Positions 1 to 13,425 of a stretch of 64,000 nucleotides of DNA are shown here, piece after piece. Each line of letters opens with the position of its first letter. Within the stretch, counting starts at the first letter, position 1. A program made the position numbers and the translations under genes. The notes beneath the pieces are model-generated. The model saw only the letters and a program-made list of their open reading frames with translations, did not search any database and was not told where the DNA came from. The DNA is from Henckelia pumila. Lineage: Eukaryota > Streptophyta > Magnoliopsida > Lamiales > Gesneriaceae. Where the stretch lies: positions 18,160,206 to 18,224,205 of the forward strand of contig NC_133122.1 of the NCBI RefSeq assembly GCF_033568475.1. The letters are read 5' to 3'.

Positions 1-1256
1 TTGGAATGGAATGAGATTGGGAATGAAATGCTTGTTTTTTTATATTCCAACGATTGATACTATTAAAATGAAAAAGTAAATGAATGAAATATTTTTTAAT
101 AAAAAAATCATATTTTAAATGCATATATCAAAATAAGAGTAATTCATAAACTTTTTATTATTATTAATATTGAAGCTGTAGCAATTATTATAAAATTATC
201 ATTATATAGTTTCAATAATTTAAAATTTTATTTTATAATAATAATTTTTATTTTATTATAATAATAAGATAAAATTATAATATAATTTTTTAAATTTTAT
301 AATTTTAGATAAATAATATTAATTATTATTTTCAAAATAATAATAAATTTTTGTAATAAATAAATAAATTTTTTTTATAAATACTTTCATAAATAATAAT
401 AATAAATAAATTATAATATAATATAATAATAAAATAATAACATAATTATTTTTTATATATATTATAATATATTGTTATAATTATGTAAGTAAATATTAAT
501 TTAAATAATTTAAATATGAAAAAGATTACACATAAATATGAAAATGGGAGGGCTATTCCCATGAACTGGGAATGACCATTCCCCTTCTCATGCTAAACCA
601 AGCATGGATATAAAAAATGAGATGAAAATGTTCGTTCCATTCACACGTCATTCTCTTGTACCCCTAATAGACCGTACCAAACGGTCCAACTCAACAAATT
701 AAGGAATGTTTGCAATCACTAAAAAAAAATGATTGTTAGCTTTTGACTTAAAAAAATCATTTTTGTGTGTTTCTTAAATCTAGATTATGTGTTATCTTAT
801 GCTTAACTTAATTGAAATTCAAAAGTTAGTCATGTGGTGATTATGATTCTCCAAAAGTGATTCTAATAAGAAGGTCATTGTTAAAATCACTCTAATAACT
901 TATTTATCAAATACTACCAAACTTTGATTTTTAAATTTTCACATTTATTTCCAAATACTACCAACTTTTGATTTTTCTTAAATATTTTATAATCTATAAA
1001 TTAATCAAGCATAATCTATTCCAAACAGTTCCTAAGACTAATTTGGTAATTCCCCGTTACTCAACTCAAGTTTGGTTTGGCTTGGCGGCAGGCGCTATAA
1101 AAGTCGTACATTTGACCCAAAAAAAGGCCTAGACTACAATAGTACAGGGCCGGTTATTGCATATAAACAATAAATTTCCAAATCTCTCTTCATATTGAAT
1201 GCTATACATAGAAGTTCTCACGCACAGTCAATATCCAGAGAGAGGGAGGTGAGAGA
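1..1256. other. AT-rich intergenic DNA upstream of NodGS, probable MITE remnant at the left edge
   Basis: No gene is visible. Bases 1-500 are almost pure A/T. Bases 540-690 hold short GGAATG/CATTCC motifs in both orientations, and similar motifs occur at 1-35. This looks like the arms of a MITE, but I could not pair its ends or find a target duplication, so the identity is a guess. From about 1050 the sequence becomes less AT-rich and leads into the NodGS promoter and leader. Confidence 0.5.
1096..1102 (+). promoter_or_regulatory. Probable TATA box of the NodGS gene
   Basis: TATAAAA lies about 155 bases before the ATG at 1257, in a more GC-rich context than the flanking AT desert. The spacing leaves room for a leader of roughly 120 bases ending in GA-rich sequence just before the ATG. 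This is assigned on motif and position only. Confidence 0.5.
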
Positions 1257-4200
1257 ATGGATAGATTTGCGGAGCTGAGAGCGGCGACCAAGACGGCGGA
1301 GCTAGTGGATGCGCACGCTCACAACATTGTGGCGCTCGACTCCGCCTTCCCCTTCCTCAACTGCTTCTCCGAGGCCGCTGGCGATGCCTTATCCTACGCA
1401 CCCCACACTATCAACTTCAAGGTTGGTGTCCAATCTGAAGTCAACTTATCAGTTTCTTGTTTGTATTCACGAGCAATCAATTCTCTGTAACTTGGCACTT
1501 CGTGATCCGATGCCAGCTTGCGATTGATTCTGGCAAAAGTATGTTTAGAAACAGTACTGACATTGCATTTCAGCATTTGTCTCCAGAACTCTAGTTATCT
1601 TCGTTCATTGTCTTTCGTGATTTCGTATCTAATTCACGTGTACGTATAGAGAAGCTTGAAAGAAATTGCCGAACTTTATGGTTTGGAGTTATCCTTGAGC
1701 GCTGTTCAAGAATATCGCGCCAACTCTGGAGTGGAGTCGATCACTGCGAAGTGCCTCAAAGCAGCTGGAATTTCTACCATTTTGATTGATGATGGACTCG
1801 AGTTAGACAAAAAACACGATATTGAATGGCACAAAGCCTTTGTACCATATGTCGGTAGGATATTGAGAATTGAACGTGTGGCCGAGCAGATTCTCGATGA
1901 GGTGAGAATGAGATACTAGTCTATTTGTTTTGAGTTTAGCTGCAACGTCCATTCAGTACACATTCGCAATAAATTTGTCTAATGAAATAAAACCACTGAG
2001 GTAGGAAATCTGAACTTTAAAGTGAACATAAAATTTTCTCAATGTTGTGTATGAGTGAATGGGTGTCCCCCTTCCCCTGGTCCTCCATTGTCACCATGAA
2101 CGGTTAAAGATAATCCTACTATCACACCATCATAAATTTCTTTGGTTAGCCATTTTATTTTTATCCTTGAATTTTATGCATTTCTAGCATCATCTTAACC
2201 TTGTTCCTTATTTCTAGTTTCTCAGTGAATCAACATTTATGCAGAATAGCTTTTCTAAAGTCCCACTTCTTTATTCATCAATTGATGGTTCTTCAGATAT
2301 GTATTTAATTTCTACTGTGAATCCTAATTAGGGCAGTGCTAGTGGGACATGGACACTGGACTCATTTACAGAAATATTTGTGGAGAAATTGAAGTCATAT
2401 CCTTTCCATTTATTTAATATCTGTGAAACACCATCTTTGGGACCAAGTGCTGTGATTCTGCAATTAATCATTAGGTTCTTTATTGACATCCTTATCTAAC
2501 ACCACTCAAGCTGATAAGATTGTCGGCTTTAAAAGTATAGCTGCATATCGCAGTGGACTTGAAATTAATACAAAAGTCTCAAAGAAAGATGCTGAAGAGG
2601 GCCTTTATGATGTTTTGCAAGGTATGCCTTTCATACTGGATATGTGATGTAACCTGAGTTTTCAAAGAAGTATGATAGTTTTATGTTTCCAGCTGGAAGT
2701 CCTATTCGTATCAAGAACAAAAACTTTATCGATCACATCTTCATTCATGCATTGGAGGTTGCCCAACGGTTTGACTTGCCGATGCAGATACACACAGGGT
2801 AACGATTAATGAATATCAGAATATGTTTTCTTTGTGTGTTTTAATTTTAACTCAGTGATTTCAACGATTACAATACACCATTGCTTCAACAATCGACTAA
2901 CTTTTTAATTGGTTATCGTTAGCTTTGGTGACAAAGATCTGGATCTGAGGCTATCCAATCCCCTTCATCTTCGTAGTCTTCTCGAGGACAGTAGATTCAG
3001 GAAGTGTAGACTTGTGCTTCTGCACGCGTCTTACCCATTTACTAAGGAAGCGTCATTTTTGGCCTCTGTGTACCCTCAGGTGAGGTCATGAAGTTTTCAT
3101 GATGCCTATAAATAAGTCCACAACATAAGAGTCACATGTTTATCTTTGGAAACCTTCTGCTGTAGGTCTATCTGGACTTTGGGCTGGCAGTTCCCAAACT
3201 TAGCTTTCACGGGATGCTATCCTCGGTGAAAGAGCTCTTGGAGCTAGCACCAATAAAGAAGGTGAACTTCACCTACTTCTGTATATGTTCAATGATTAGA
3301 TTTTGCAGTCTTTGAATGTGATTTTAATAAAGAAAACACATGAATATTTCTGAATTCCAGGACCATAATAACTAGCTCTGTTTTAGCATTCTAGCCATTA
3401 GACGGAATTTTCATGTTCTCCTAAAACTTGAAAATAAGTGTTTTGTCACTTTCAGGTAATGTTCAGCACTGACGGGTATGCATTTCCTGAGACCTTTTAT
3501 TTAGGTTGGTCGGTTTGAACCTTGTATTGTGCCCTCTATCACATGAAACTATTCCTTGAGAACTTAATTATGTTTCTAATAATTCCAGCTGTGTAGCTTC
3601 CAGCTTTGCTTTGCTATAACAGAATATGATGTTTGCTTGTTGCAGTAGCAACCTCTTCTAGGAATAATACCTCATTTTATAATGGACCAAAATGAAATGG
3701 CATAGATGCAAAATGGCTCTTCAATGTCTCTCAATCATCATGGCCGATATTTTGGTCCGAATGAGGAATGGAAGTGGATTTTTAGATTTTGAATAAAAAC
3801 TTTCTTTCATTGTGGGCAATGCTTTGAAGTTTGGTTGATTAATTACTCATACATTCCCATGTTCTACACTTTGTTATAATAGAATACAATGGAAATCTGT
3901 AGAATTGAGCAGATTCAATAATTTTTTGATTGCTTTTTTGGGCATTTTGTGAGATTATAATTGCTTAGGTTTTCGTGGTGATAATTGTTTTTCAGCAATT
4001 TTGTCTTTAATTAGCATTTGAAATTTGGTGTGATTACCTGGGTAGGTGCAAAAAAAGCTCGGGAGGTTGTATTTGCTGTTCTGCGAGATGCATGCATTGA
4101 CGGAGATCTTTCAATTCCAGAAGCTCTTGACGCTGTTAAAGATATATTCTCCAAAAATTCACTAGAATTGTACAAGATTAAAGCTGCTTCAATGTCTCTT

Positions 4201-7200
4201 GATTTGGATAAGATGACAGGCTCTTCCTTTCTGAAGATAGATGACTATGTCCCCACCCAACATATTACTTTTGTTCGTATTGTTTGGGTTGATGCTTCTG
4301 GGCAGCATAGATGCCGCGTAAGAATTTTACCTTTGAAATTATTTATATTTCACTGGAAGCTTCATTGTCCTGAAGTTTTTTTTATCATCTTTCTACTCTC
4401 TCTAGTTTCAAAATAAATCCTACGCTTTTATTAGAACTTTTATGAATTAGAATGTTGAATAGAACTTTATTTCAAAGAAATGTACATATTACAAAATTTT
4501 GATGGTCATCCATGATTACTTCCTATGTATCACCAAGATATAACAAAGATCAAAGGTTCTTTTTCAGAGAGCTTCATGCTTTGGTTTTGTAACTAGCCTG
4601 CTAAAGTAGGGAGAAAAAATCACGATTCTATAATAATTGTGTTTCGGTAAATTGGTTGATTGCATAAATGTTGTGTGGTTAGAAAAGTTGAGAAATACTG
4701 AAAGAAAGATGCCCAGAAATGACTTGCGTTAAAGGACTGTTTTTGAGTTTTTTTATTTGTAGTTCCAACACCATTTAGGTAATGCACTGTAAGCATGCTT
4801 TGTGCTTCTATCTTCACCATTTATTTCAACGAGTCTGATTAATTCTTTTTATAGCTTTTGGAATGATAATCATGCACGCTTATTCTCTTGACAGGAATTT
4901 ATAATGCAACTTTATTCTGATATTGTCGGTGTTTTACATGTTAGGTTGTTCCTAAAAAACGCTTTTATGATCTTGTTACAAAGAATGGTGTCGGTCTAAC
5001 CTGTGCATCCATGGGGATGTCCTCACACATGGATGGTCCGGCTGATGAGACTAATCTAAGTGGAGTTGGTGAAATCAGACTCATACCTGCTATGCAAACC
5101 AAATGCCAGATTCCATGGTCTGAAGTTTCTCTTTATTCTCACCCTTGGTCCTTTGTTGTGGATGTGTGGGTGTGTGTCAAAAAAGTTATATTTACATGTG
5201 TGTGAGTGTGTCTTGGGAAGCATAAATATTTAATGATCTTACCTGCTTTTAACTGAAAAAAATAGAAGAGTGGACATCCTGATTGTATGTAATTGATTTT
5301 GATGACATCCTTAGAGTGAGGTTCATAAGGTACTAATAAAGCATAAAGTTAGTTTTCCTCTAAGTTGAGCTGCATAATACATGAATTTATGTATATTTTG
5401 TATGGTACTTTATGGCCCTAGCACCATTTTTCTAATGTGTTCACAACTTCACTATCTCTATCTGGAAAGTAAGCTCTGTTGCTCCATGGAACGAGGAACG
5501 CACATAAATAGCAATCAATAAGACGGATGGAAGGGAAAATAACCGTGATTTAACTTTGAAGCTAAAGTAGAAGAAGGTATATTGCTGACTTGGTGTGTAT
5601 TTTCCTATGATTTTACTTTCACACAGGGCAAAAGACCAGGAGATGGTTCTGGCCGATATGCAACTTAAACCTGGAGTACCATGGGAGTATTGCCCCAGAG
5701 AGGCGCTGCGAAGAGTTTCTAAAATTTTAAGAGATGAATTTAACTTGGTAATATCTGATCGCTTTTCCGGAATTTTTGAATTTTTGTATTATTTTATGCC
5801 AAACTTCTAGTCATGCAGGTAATGAACGCAGGATTTGAGAATGAGTTTTATCTCTTACGCAGTATGCTGGTGTATGTTTGAAGATCTTGTGATTTCTTCA
5901 TTATTCCAATTTCCAAGTTTCCTTGTGCATTGTTTGTAATTTGTAGTGAATCATGTAGGGATGGCGAGGAAAAATGGGTACCATTTGACAAAACACCTTA
6001 CTGCTCCACATCGTCATTTGATGCTGCTTTCCCTGTACTTCAAGAAATCGTTTCTTCTCTACAGTCCTTGAATATTGTGGTGGAGCAGGTATGTAGAAAT
6101 TATTGCTTTGGGCCATTTTGCATGGGTTGCTCTGGATGTTCATATGATTGGGGTGAATGTATGCTCTGACTATCATGAGTCGGACACGCTTATTAATATG
6201 ATATTGAAGCTGTAAGTCTATCTTGGGAGTCCTGCATATGTGCTTGAAAACATGTTCTGGCCTTGGATATTTAATTTCTGGTCTGATATGTTGAGCTTAT
6301 TAGAATGATTGTAGAATTGATTATCTTCCTATGTACCAAAACCAGCCTCTCGGTTGATAGGCGGTTTTCCTGGTAAATTGTCATCATGATCCGTGGCCTT
6401 TGTTTTCTCCTTTAAACCTCTTTGGGTTTTCTCCTAGAAAAGTTGAAATTTTTTTTATCCTACTATTCTCGTCTATTTATTTTTGTTTAACCAGTGACTC
6501 TTGGATCAATAAATTTGTTTACATTAAACTATATTTTACTGAAATAATGGCTAGGTATAATTTCAAAAACATAAAATTTTCTTATTATGTTCTACGTTCG
6601 AAAATTTTACAGGTGCATGCAGAAGCTGGGAATGGTCAATTTGAATTTGCGTTGGGCTACACAAACTGTGAGGCAGCAGCTGACAACTTAGTTTTCACTC
6701 GTGAAGTTGTTAGAGCTGTGGCAAGAAAACATGGATTGTTGGCGACATTTGTGCCCAAGTAAGTGTCGATGAAATATACTTTACATGCCTCATCAAGCAA
6801 TTTTTCTTTGTTTGCATTAGGCATTTGGTAAGGATTGAATGTAGGGGAGTTTGTAATATTTTTTGTTTTAATATGATAAATTGATAATGGCTCAATGTCT
6901 CATAGGAGATTCTTGAAATCGTGAGTTTTGAACACAACTTAAGTAAGCACATGATTAAGAATGTTAAGCATCTGATTTATTGAGAGTACATGCCATATTT
7001 GGGAGAAACATATGCCTTGGCAAGCTTTGTGTTTTGCATGGCATTTTTTGTTAACATAGATAGGTGCATAATTATGGTCAATTGTTGTTTAAATGAGGAA
7101 ATGGAAGGGCTTCAAAACTAAGAAATGAACGTCTTTGCTTTTCAAGATTCCACTCTCACGAAAATGCAAGCTAAATATCATAATCGGAAATACATTTGTA

Positions 7201-9054
7201 CCTTCAGAACTTGATGTGGCAGCTGCGGCTAGTTGGTTACAGATGGCCCTTACAGGACATATGCTGTCTCTGTCACGCATCTCCTTTCTCGAAAATAAGT
7301 TTATGTAATCCCCTCCCTTTCCTTCTAGGTACTCACTGGACGATATTGGCTCTGGTTCACATGTGCACATAAGTTTGTCTGAGAATGGAGAAAATGTATT
7401 TATTGCGCATGGGGGATCAACTAAATATGGAATGTCCGAGATTGGGGAGGAGTTCATGGCCGGAGTATTGAACCATCTTCCTTCTATATTGGCATTTACT
7501 GCACCAGTTCCAAACAGGTTTCTGTTTTATACTTCACATGTATAGTTGACGTTACTTCCTATTATCCATATGCTGTCCTTGGGTTTGAACTTTTTTACTT
7601 CTCCTCTTAATATGTGTAGTAGACCACTTGGTGTTTTCTTGCTTTAACTCATCCAAAATAATGACATTAAGTGTTTTCTGTCACCTGATGTGAAAATAAT
7701 AAACTGCTGTAATGCACCGATGTTTGTCGACTTGTATGTTTGGGGGTGTATTTGTGCACAGTCCGTGCTTGGCTCCAAGTCTTTATGTAGATTCTTGCGT
7801 GCTTTTCCTCACATTTTTACATACATTGTTTGGAACAACGATTCTTCTCACGCTAACATTGCAACTTTATTGTCCCAGATCAGCAGACATTGCTTAAAAT
7901 TTCAATTTAGAATGTGGCATTTCTTCATATATTCAAAGGCACACAACACGAGAATGATAAATATGGTTATCCGTAATATATTCTTCACGTGTTCTAAATG
8001 GAAATAATAAGTTATGATTCGCTCAAACTCATTCTTTTCAAATGTCAAAATCCTCTAGTTATGATCGACTTCAACCTAACATGTGGAGTGGAGCATATCA
8101 TTGCTGGGGACCGGAAAATAGAGAAGCTCCCTTGAGAACTGCTTGCCCACCAGGGACCCCCAGTGGCTCTGTAAGCAACTTTGAGATAAAGGTAGTGGAT
8201 GGTTGTGCAAATCCTTATCTGGCCCTGGCCTCTGTACTTGCTGCTGGAATTGACGGCCTTCGTAGGCATAGTAGTTTGCCTGAACCAATTTGTAAGTACT
8301 CTTTAACTTATCTATTTTGTTGGGACTATCACTCAATCAAAATTTTGAGGTTGTTGCAAGAATAAAAGATTTGAGGTTGCACGTTATATCAACTGTTTTT
8401 TCATACAATGGCTAGTTTGCTAACGCTTGGCTCTATATGAGATGTTGCTGACTTCCATTGCTCTGACTGAAGTTAGCATTTTGTCTAATTCTGCTCCATA
8501 TTTCATTTCTCCTTGAAAGGTGACAATCCTGATAATTTCAAAGATAAAGTTCAAAGGCTGCCAAAGTCGCTTTCTGAATCTGTAGAAGCACTTGAAAAAG
8601 ACCAAGTGATGAGAGCTTTGCTTGGTCAAAAGCTGTTGGTTGCCATAAAAGGAGTCAGGAAGGTACATACCAAGTATTTCTTGCTTTGATGTGCATAAAA
8701 TTTCAAGATCATTTGTTTTTATGAGGTGTTTGCAAACAGCAGTAAATAATTTGAACAGCTTGTGTTCTTAAGCTGGCATGCATTGCTAGCTTTCCTGCTG
8801 TTACAATCACCAATGAGAGAATACAGAAATCTGATAACTTCTTACGACAGAATGAAGATGATCCATGTGCAAGTATTTACTCTATATGCACGGTTTTAAC
8901 CATACATTCCAGATCCGCGTTTACGTTGTATAAATATCTTTCTTGCTCAGAAACTCAGCAAAAAAGTTGACTATAATTTCCTATGGTGCAGGCTGAGACC
9001 AAGTATTACTCTGAAAACAAGGATGCCTGGAAGAATCTTATTCACAGATATTGA
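1257..9054 (+). CDS. NodGS: NodGS / FluG-like protein: amidohydrolase fused to type-I glutamine synthetase
   Basis: Exons: 1257-1421, 1650-1901, 2332-2396, 2506-2621, 2693-2798, 2923-3079, 3166-3261, 3456-3504, 4046-4317, 4945-5117, 5627-5747, 5819-5871, 5947-6088, 6613-6758, 7329-7517, 8059-8291, 8520-8662, 8992-9054. All phases agree and give 846 residues, the usual length of plant NodGS (Arabidopsis At3g53180). The N-terminal half is an amidohydrolase/nodulin-6-like domain: VDAHAH metal motif near residue 19, then IHTGFGDKD and the MFSTDG aspartate. The C-terminal half from about residue 430 is a prokaryote-type (GSI) synthetase domain with GSGSHVHLS and NFEIKVVDG. Plant members are cytosolic, linked to root development and microbe responses; whether they make glutamine is doubtful. 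All introns are GT-AG except intron 3 (2397-2505), which fits AT-AC. The start of exon 13 could instead be 5956. Confidence 0.94.
2397..2505 (+). other. Probable U12-type AT-AC intron in NodGS
   Basis: The intron starts ATATCCTTT, the exact U12 AT-AC donor consensus. It ends CAC, with TCCTTATC (2489-2496; consensus TCCTTAAC) placing the branch A about 11 bases from the 3' end, the usual distance. Splicing here joins AAG-TC to T-CAA and gives LKSQADKIVGF, as expected for the family, in phase 2. I found no GT-AG pair nearby that keeps this frame. It is inferred from sequence only. Confidence 0.85.
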
Positions 9055-9890
9055 GGTGATTGCTAATCTCGTTTTCAAAATGCTTGTGTGTTCTAATATC
9101 CTGCTTGAAGCTTTCGTCGCCTGTTGACACAATGCACTAATAAAAGAGAGGGGCAGCCAGCAGCCTTAATCCATTGAAGATATTTACATGTTGAGAGTTC
9201 TCTATGTAGCAGCACTTGTGTCTTGTGTGAAAAGCCGTCCAGATTTCCACTGAGTGCTATCTCTTGTTGTATTGACACAAGTGTGCTCTAAATAAATTGG
9301 AAAATTTGCAAAAGTTTGTGGGAATAGAAAATTTCTGTTCACATTTTGAAAATTTGAACGAATATGACTAAATTTGTTGTTTGGAGTACGTATATAGAAG
9401 ACTAAACGTTGAAACATGAAAAATACTGAACTCATTAAATTTGCTCAGAGACATAGATTTACTGTTAAATTTGAAACTAAAATAGTCACCGGAACAAAAA
9501 TATGTTCAATTGAAATATAGCTTGTAGAACTAATTTTGCAAGTTAAATAAAAACACCGGCAAAATGGTAAATTGCGTAGTTTATTTACCAAGTGAGCCGC
9601 CGTGATTGTCATTTGGTCCTTTTCACTCAAATCCAATTGTGCAATCTCTACTTTTATCAAATGTTGAAACAATAATATTAGTGAAAAAAACTTATATGAG
9701 ATCATCTTATAGATCAATTCAGGGAGACAAACCTTCTACTCGATCTCTCATGAAAAAAAATTATTTTGTATTTCAAAAATATTATTTTCACTCTAAGCAT
9801 GGATTGACAATATAGAATTGGGTCACTTTAGATCTAATAACACTTGATTTTAAAAGATATATTTTACTTTCCATTATTTTTTAAAGCATT
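9055..9890. other. NodGS 3' flank and intergenic DNA
   Basis: This holds the probable 3' UTR of NodGS (AATAAA-like AATAAATT near 9292) followed by AT-rich DNA. Short ORFs on both strands show no family signature and are not called. Confidence 0.5.
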
Positions 9891-10268
9891 AACAAGGAAT
9901 CTTTTAGCTGCGATCGAGAGTGAAATCATTTCTGCTCGAGAACGACATCTACAACCTCATGTTATTACTTCGGATTCTCTTCATGTTGTGCAAGCAGTCA
10001 TGTGACCAAAAGAAGATCTTAGCTATGATGGAGCACTTGCTTCTGATGTTAGAAATTTATTGTTGCGGGATGGTGCTATCTCTCTACACCATGTTCGTAG
10101 GTCGACGAAGGATGTTGCTCATTCGCTTACTTTTTTTGCTATTTTTTTTTCTTGCCCCTTTTATTTGGGAGCGCGATAATTTTTTCTTTTAGATGATTGA
10201 TCTTGTAATTAAATACTTATTTACCTCATGATTTTAATAAAACGAGATCTACCTTTAAAAAAAAACAA
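9891..10268 (+). pseudogene. 3' end of a LINE-type element: RNase H-like domain remnant with poly(A)
   Basis: Translation from about 9907 gives AAIESEI, then TSDSLHVVQAV, an in-frame TGA near 10002, then EDLSYDGALASDVRNLL and HVRRSTKDVAHSLTFFAI. The DSLxVVQA and HVRRSxxxVAHSL motifs mark the RNase H-like C-terminus of plant non-LTR retroelements. A T-rich 3' UTR and an A-run at 10258-10268 follow. Only the 3' end is present, as is typical of 5'-truncated LINE copies. The alternative is a host RNase H-domain pseudogene. A CGTATGCACACTT motif is repeated at about 10272 and 10308; whether it is a target duplication is unclear. Confidence 0.6.
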
Positions 10269-13200
10269 AACTCGTATGCACACTTTTTTTTTTTTGAGTA
10301 CTCGTCGTATGCACACTTCTTACTCGTTCATTTGTGTTCACTCTAATTTCTAGTAGCATGCACCATGTGCTGGTTAATTAATTTGCTTTCAAAAGAAAGA
10401 AAGGGAAGACTCGACCGCACGAGATTTCATTTGATGTGTCTTCAGTCTTGTATTGTTGGTCTGCGATTCATTGTTTCATTTATTTATATAATAATAATAT
10501 ATATAATATAATATTTGATTGATTATGTGCCGTCCAAATGCAATCATGAGAGGACCACATCATTGTCTATGAACTGAAAATAAATGTGATTTGTCTTCCA
10601 CGGGGTTTTTTTAATTCTACATTTTTTAGTACATGTAACATGCCTTTCTGCAATCTTTTCATTATTTATTTATTTATTTATTAAAATGATGGCACATGGA
10701 GGAGCTAGACGGCTAAAAATAAATTCACCGCTACACTAGTGGCTCGATTAACATCCATCCAAACAAAGTATGAGACGTATATCTAAGGCGATATTTTCTA
10801 GCTAAGATATTTTTAGTATCAAAATTTAGAAACAATTAAAAATACTAGGGATACAATGAGTGTTTAATTTGATAGAATAGATACATTTTTACGGGATACG
10901 ATGTTAGTTCGAGAGTTTAACAAGAATAACAAATGTGAATTTCATTGTCAGATAAAAAAATTAATTAGAAATGCGACGATTGTTTCTAATATCTCAATTT
11001 CCAATCCATACTGTGTGTTTGCAATCAATTTGACAATGGTTGCAAATTAACTAGAGTCCGCAATAATAGTTATGTTATCAATTTCCAATTATGTATGGAG
11101 TAATTATACTCTATATACTACTTAATATATTTATTATATTATTATCTTTATTATCTATATTATGCCGTCCAAAAAAATTATCTATATTATACCATATTAT
11201 AATACATGAGATGTCTAGAGTAGCTATTTTTGGGATGGTGGTGTAATTTATGATAAACCCAAAAAATATCCCTATAAGATTCCAAAAATATTTCCTTTAT
11301 TTAATTAAAAAAATATCATAAAAACATATTTTAATAAAATTTTAGACATCTATATAACTAAAACATATATCGAACAAAATTACAGAGAGATGACTTAGGT
11401 ACCGTTTGAAGTTAAAGATGTGATAATAATATAGAGATAGATAATCTAATATGATAAAAAAAACATATATACTAAATGATAGTATTTGGTTTGATTGATA
11501 AATAAAAATAATAATTTATTTGTTTTGATCGATGAAATTTTAATAAGATGATAAATTATCATTTTGTCCTTTTAAATATTAAGAAATTTTGAATAATATT
11601 ATTTACTAAATGTAATATAGTAATTTAAATTTAATGATTTGATTGATATGAGATAAATAATTAATGTTTTGATTGATTTAATATAAATATTTAGTAAATA
11701 GATAAATAATATGACAAACTAAATATGAGATTGGATAATAATAATCCATTTAATATGAATATAACATTAAAAAAATAGAAAAAATACTACTTGACAAGCA
11801 AATATAAATATCAAGGTTCTAAAAAACGCGAAACGCGTCGAAACGTGAATATCAAGTTTCATATTTTTCAAGTTAAACGAGATTACTACGAGTTTAAATG
11901 CAAAAAAATATTTTAAATTTTTATTAAAATTTAAATTATATTAATTCAAATAATAAATAAAATGATAAAATTATCATAACTTTAATATTAAACGAATAAA
12001 TTTCAAGGTCTAAATAACATAAAAGTATTAAAATTATATTAATTAATAGTTTTCTACATATCTAAAAAATAACATAATAAAAATAAACTCGTTATCAATT
12101 AATAATATGTTCTACAAAGCGCAAAGCGCATCGAAGCATGAAAGTAAGCAAACGTATGTGGTATTAATAAGAGCTTAAACGTAAAAAAACGTTTCTAATT
12201 TAAACTAAAATTTTAAATATCTAACACAAATTAATGGAGTAAATAATGTCTAAATATAATAAATTTATCTGAATGCATTGATTTTTTGCCAAAGTCTAAT
12301 TCAATTTATTATATCCTTCATTTTATTTCAATTGTCATTAAATACAAAATCAATTTAACTATACTACTTTAAGATATTATTATTAATATTCTTCAATATG
12401 TACTGCATATACTCATCATTGTTACACTTAACTATCCAATATTGTACATTTTTTACATTGCTAGCATTATTACTTACTAATAAATTTGATAATTCATGTT
12501 ATTAATCAATTTTGGTATTTTAAAAAATTACATTTAAGCGTATTTAATGATACTTAATATGGTCAACAGGCGTTTGACCTTTTTCTTTTTACCGTTTTTA
12601 GTCGAAACGAGGCGTTTTAGAGAAGTTTCAAGCTTAAACGAGATTTAACGAGGTTTAATCAATTTTTTTAGAACACTGATAAATACACCTTCTCCATTAA
12701 TCTTGTTGCAAAAAAATTTCTCACTATAATTTATCTGATTAACGTAGTTTACATGCTAGTACGTTTCAAAAAAACTACTTGTACATTTGGGGTGGGACGA
12801 GTAATCATGATTGTTGATCATGGACATCCATCCCGTATATTTCTCTGGGCCCATAAAACAAATTAGAGAATTGTTAAAAGGTCCATTCCGACTGACCCAC
12901 AACCGAACATGGAGCCCAATCAGAAAACCCAAACTCACCCACTTCCAAAAACGAAAAAAATTCAAATTCACCCCAACTCTCCATTTAATTGCATATTAAC
13001 CCTGATACTAGAGTCACCGTCACCGTCACCCAAACGAAACACACGTTGTGGTTTTGTCGCTTAAACGGAATCAAGAAATCCAAAGAAGAAGACACCCGTT
13101 GTCTTCGTTGCTCTGCCTTTTCTCTATCTATACATACACGCAGTCATATCTATCTGTGCATATATAAAATATCATATATATGCCTGTGTGTCAGTGTAGC
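10269..13200. other. AT-rich intergenic DNA with degraded MITE-like pieces
   Basis: No gene is visible. A candidate element with GGTTCTAAAAAA / TTTTTTAGAAC ends covers about 11815-12675. The stretch 11395-11790 is a low-complexity ATGATAAA/TGATTGA mosaic that may be another decayed MITE. From 12990 the sequence shifts to the RAB gene promoter and leader, with TATATAAAATATCATATATA near 13159-13178. Confidence 0.5.
11815..12675. repeat. Candidate MITE with GGTTCTAAAAAA inverted ends
   Basis: The left end reads GGTTCTAAAAAACGCG and the right end TTTTTTAGAACACT, about 12 bp in inverted match. Near each end, and again at about 12110, there are AAACGCG/AAACGAG motifs (GCGAAACGCGTCGAAACG at left, CGAAACGAGGCG at right) in otherwise near-pure A/T DNA. 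No target duplication could be confirmed. Confidence 0.35.
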
Positions 13201-13425
13201 TGTAGAGAGAGAGAGAGAGATGAAAGGGAATAATGGGTTGAGCATGAAAAAGCTTCTTCACCTTTGCCTTTCCAACTCCCTCTCTTATTAATTGCAAATT
13301 CCCACTGTTTGAGGTTGTTGGGCAGCTTCAATTAGGGGAGTGTACTTTTTTCTCTTTGTGGGTTATTGTGGAAAAATATAATCTTGGTTGTGTAGAGAGA
13401 GAGAGTGAGTGAGGATCAACATTGG
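13201..13425 (+). promoter_or_regulatory. GA-rich 5' leader of the RABC2a-like gene
   Basis: Two GAGAGA tracts (about 13203-13220 and 13393-13407) lie in the probable leader before the ATG at 13426. GA tracts are common in plant core promoters and leaders. The short upstream ATG frames here show no conservation signal that I could judge. Confidence 0.4.

Noticed and set aside
2397-2520. Ordinary GT-AG intron after NodGS exon 3
   Set aside because: The nearby GT and AG pairs I tried either gave a stop codon or broke the expected LKS-ADKIVGF frame, whereas AT-AC fits perfectly.
1257-9054. Separate adjacent genes for amidohydrolase and glutamine synthetase
   Set aside because: The exons stay in phase across the whole span and the fusion is the known architecture of plant NodGS and fungal FluG.
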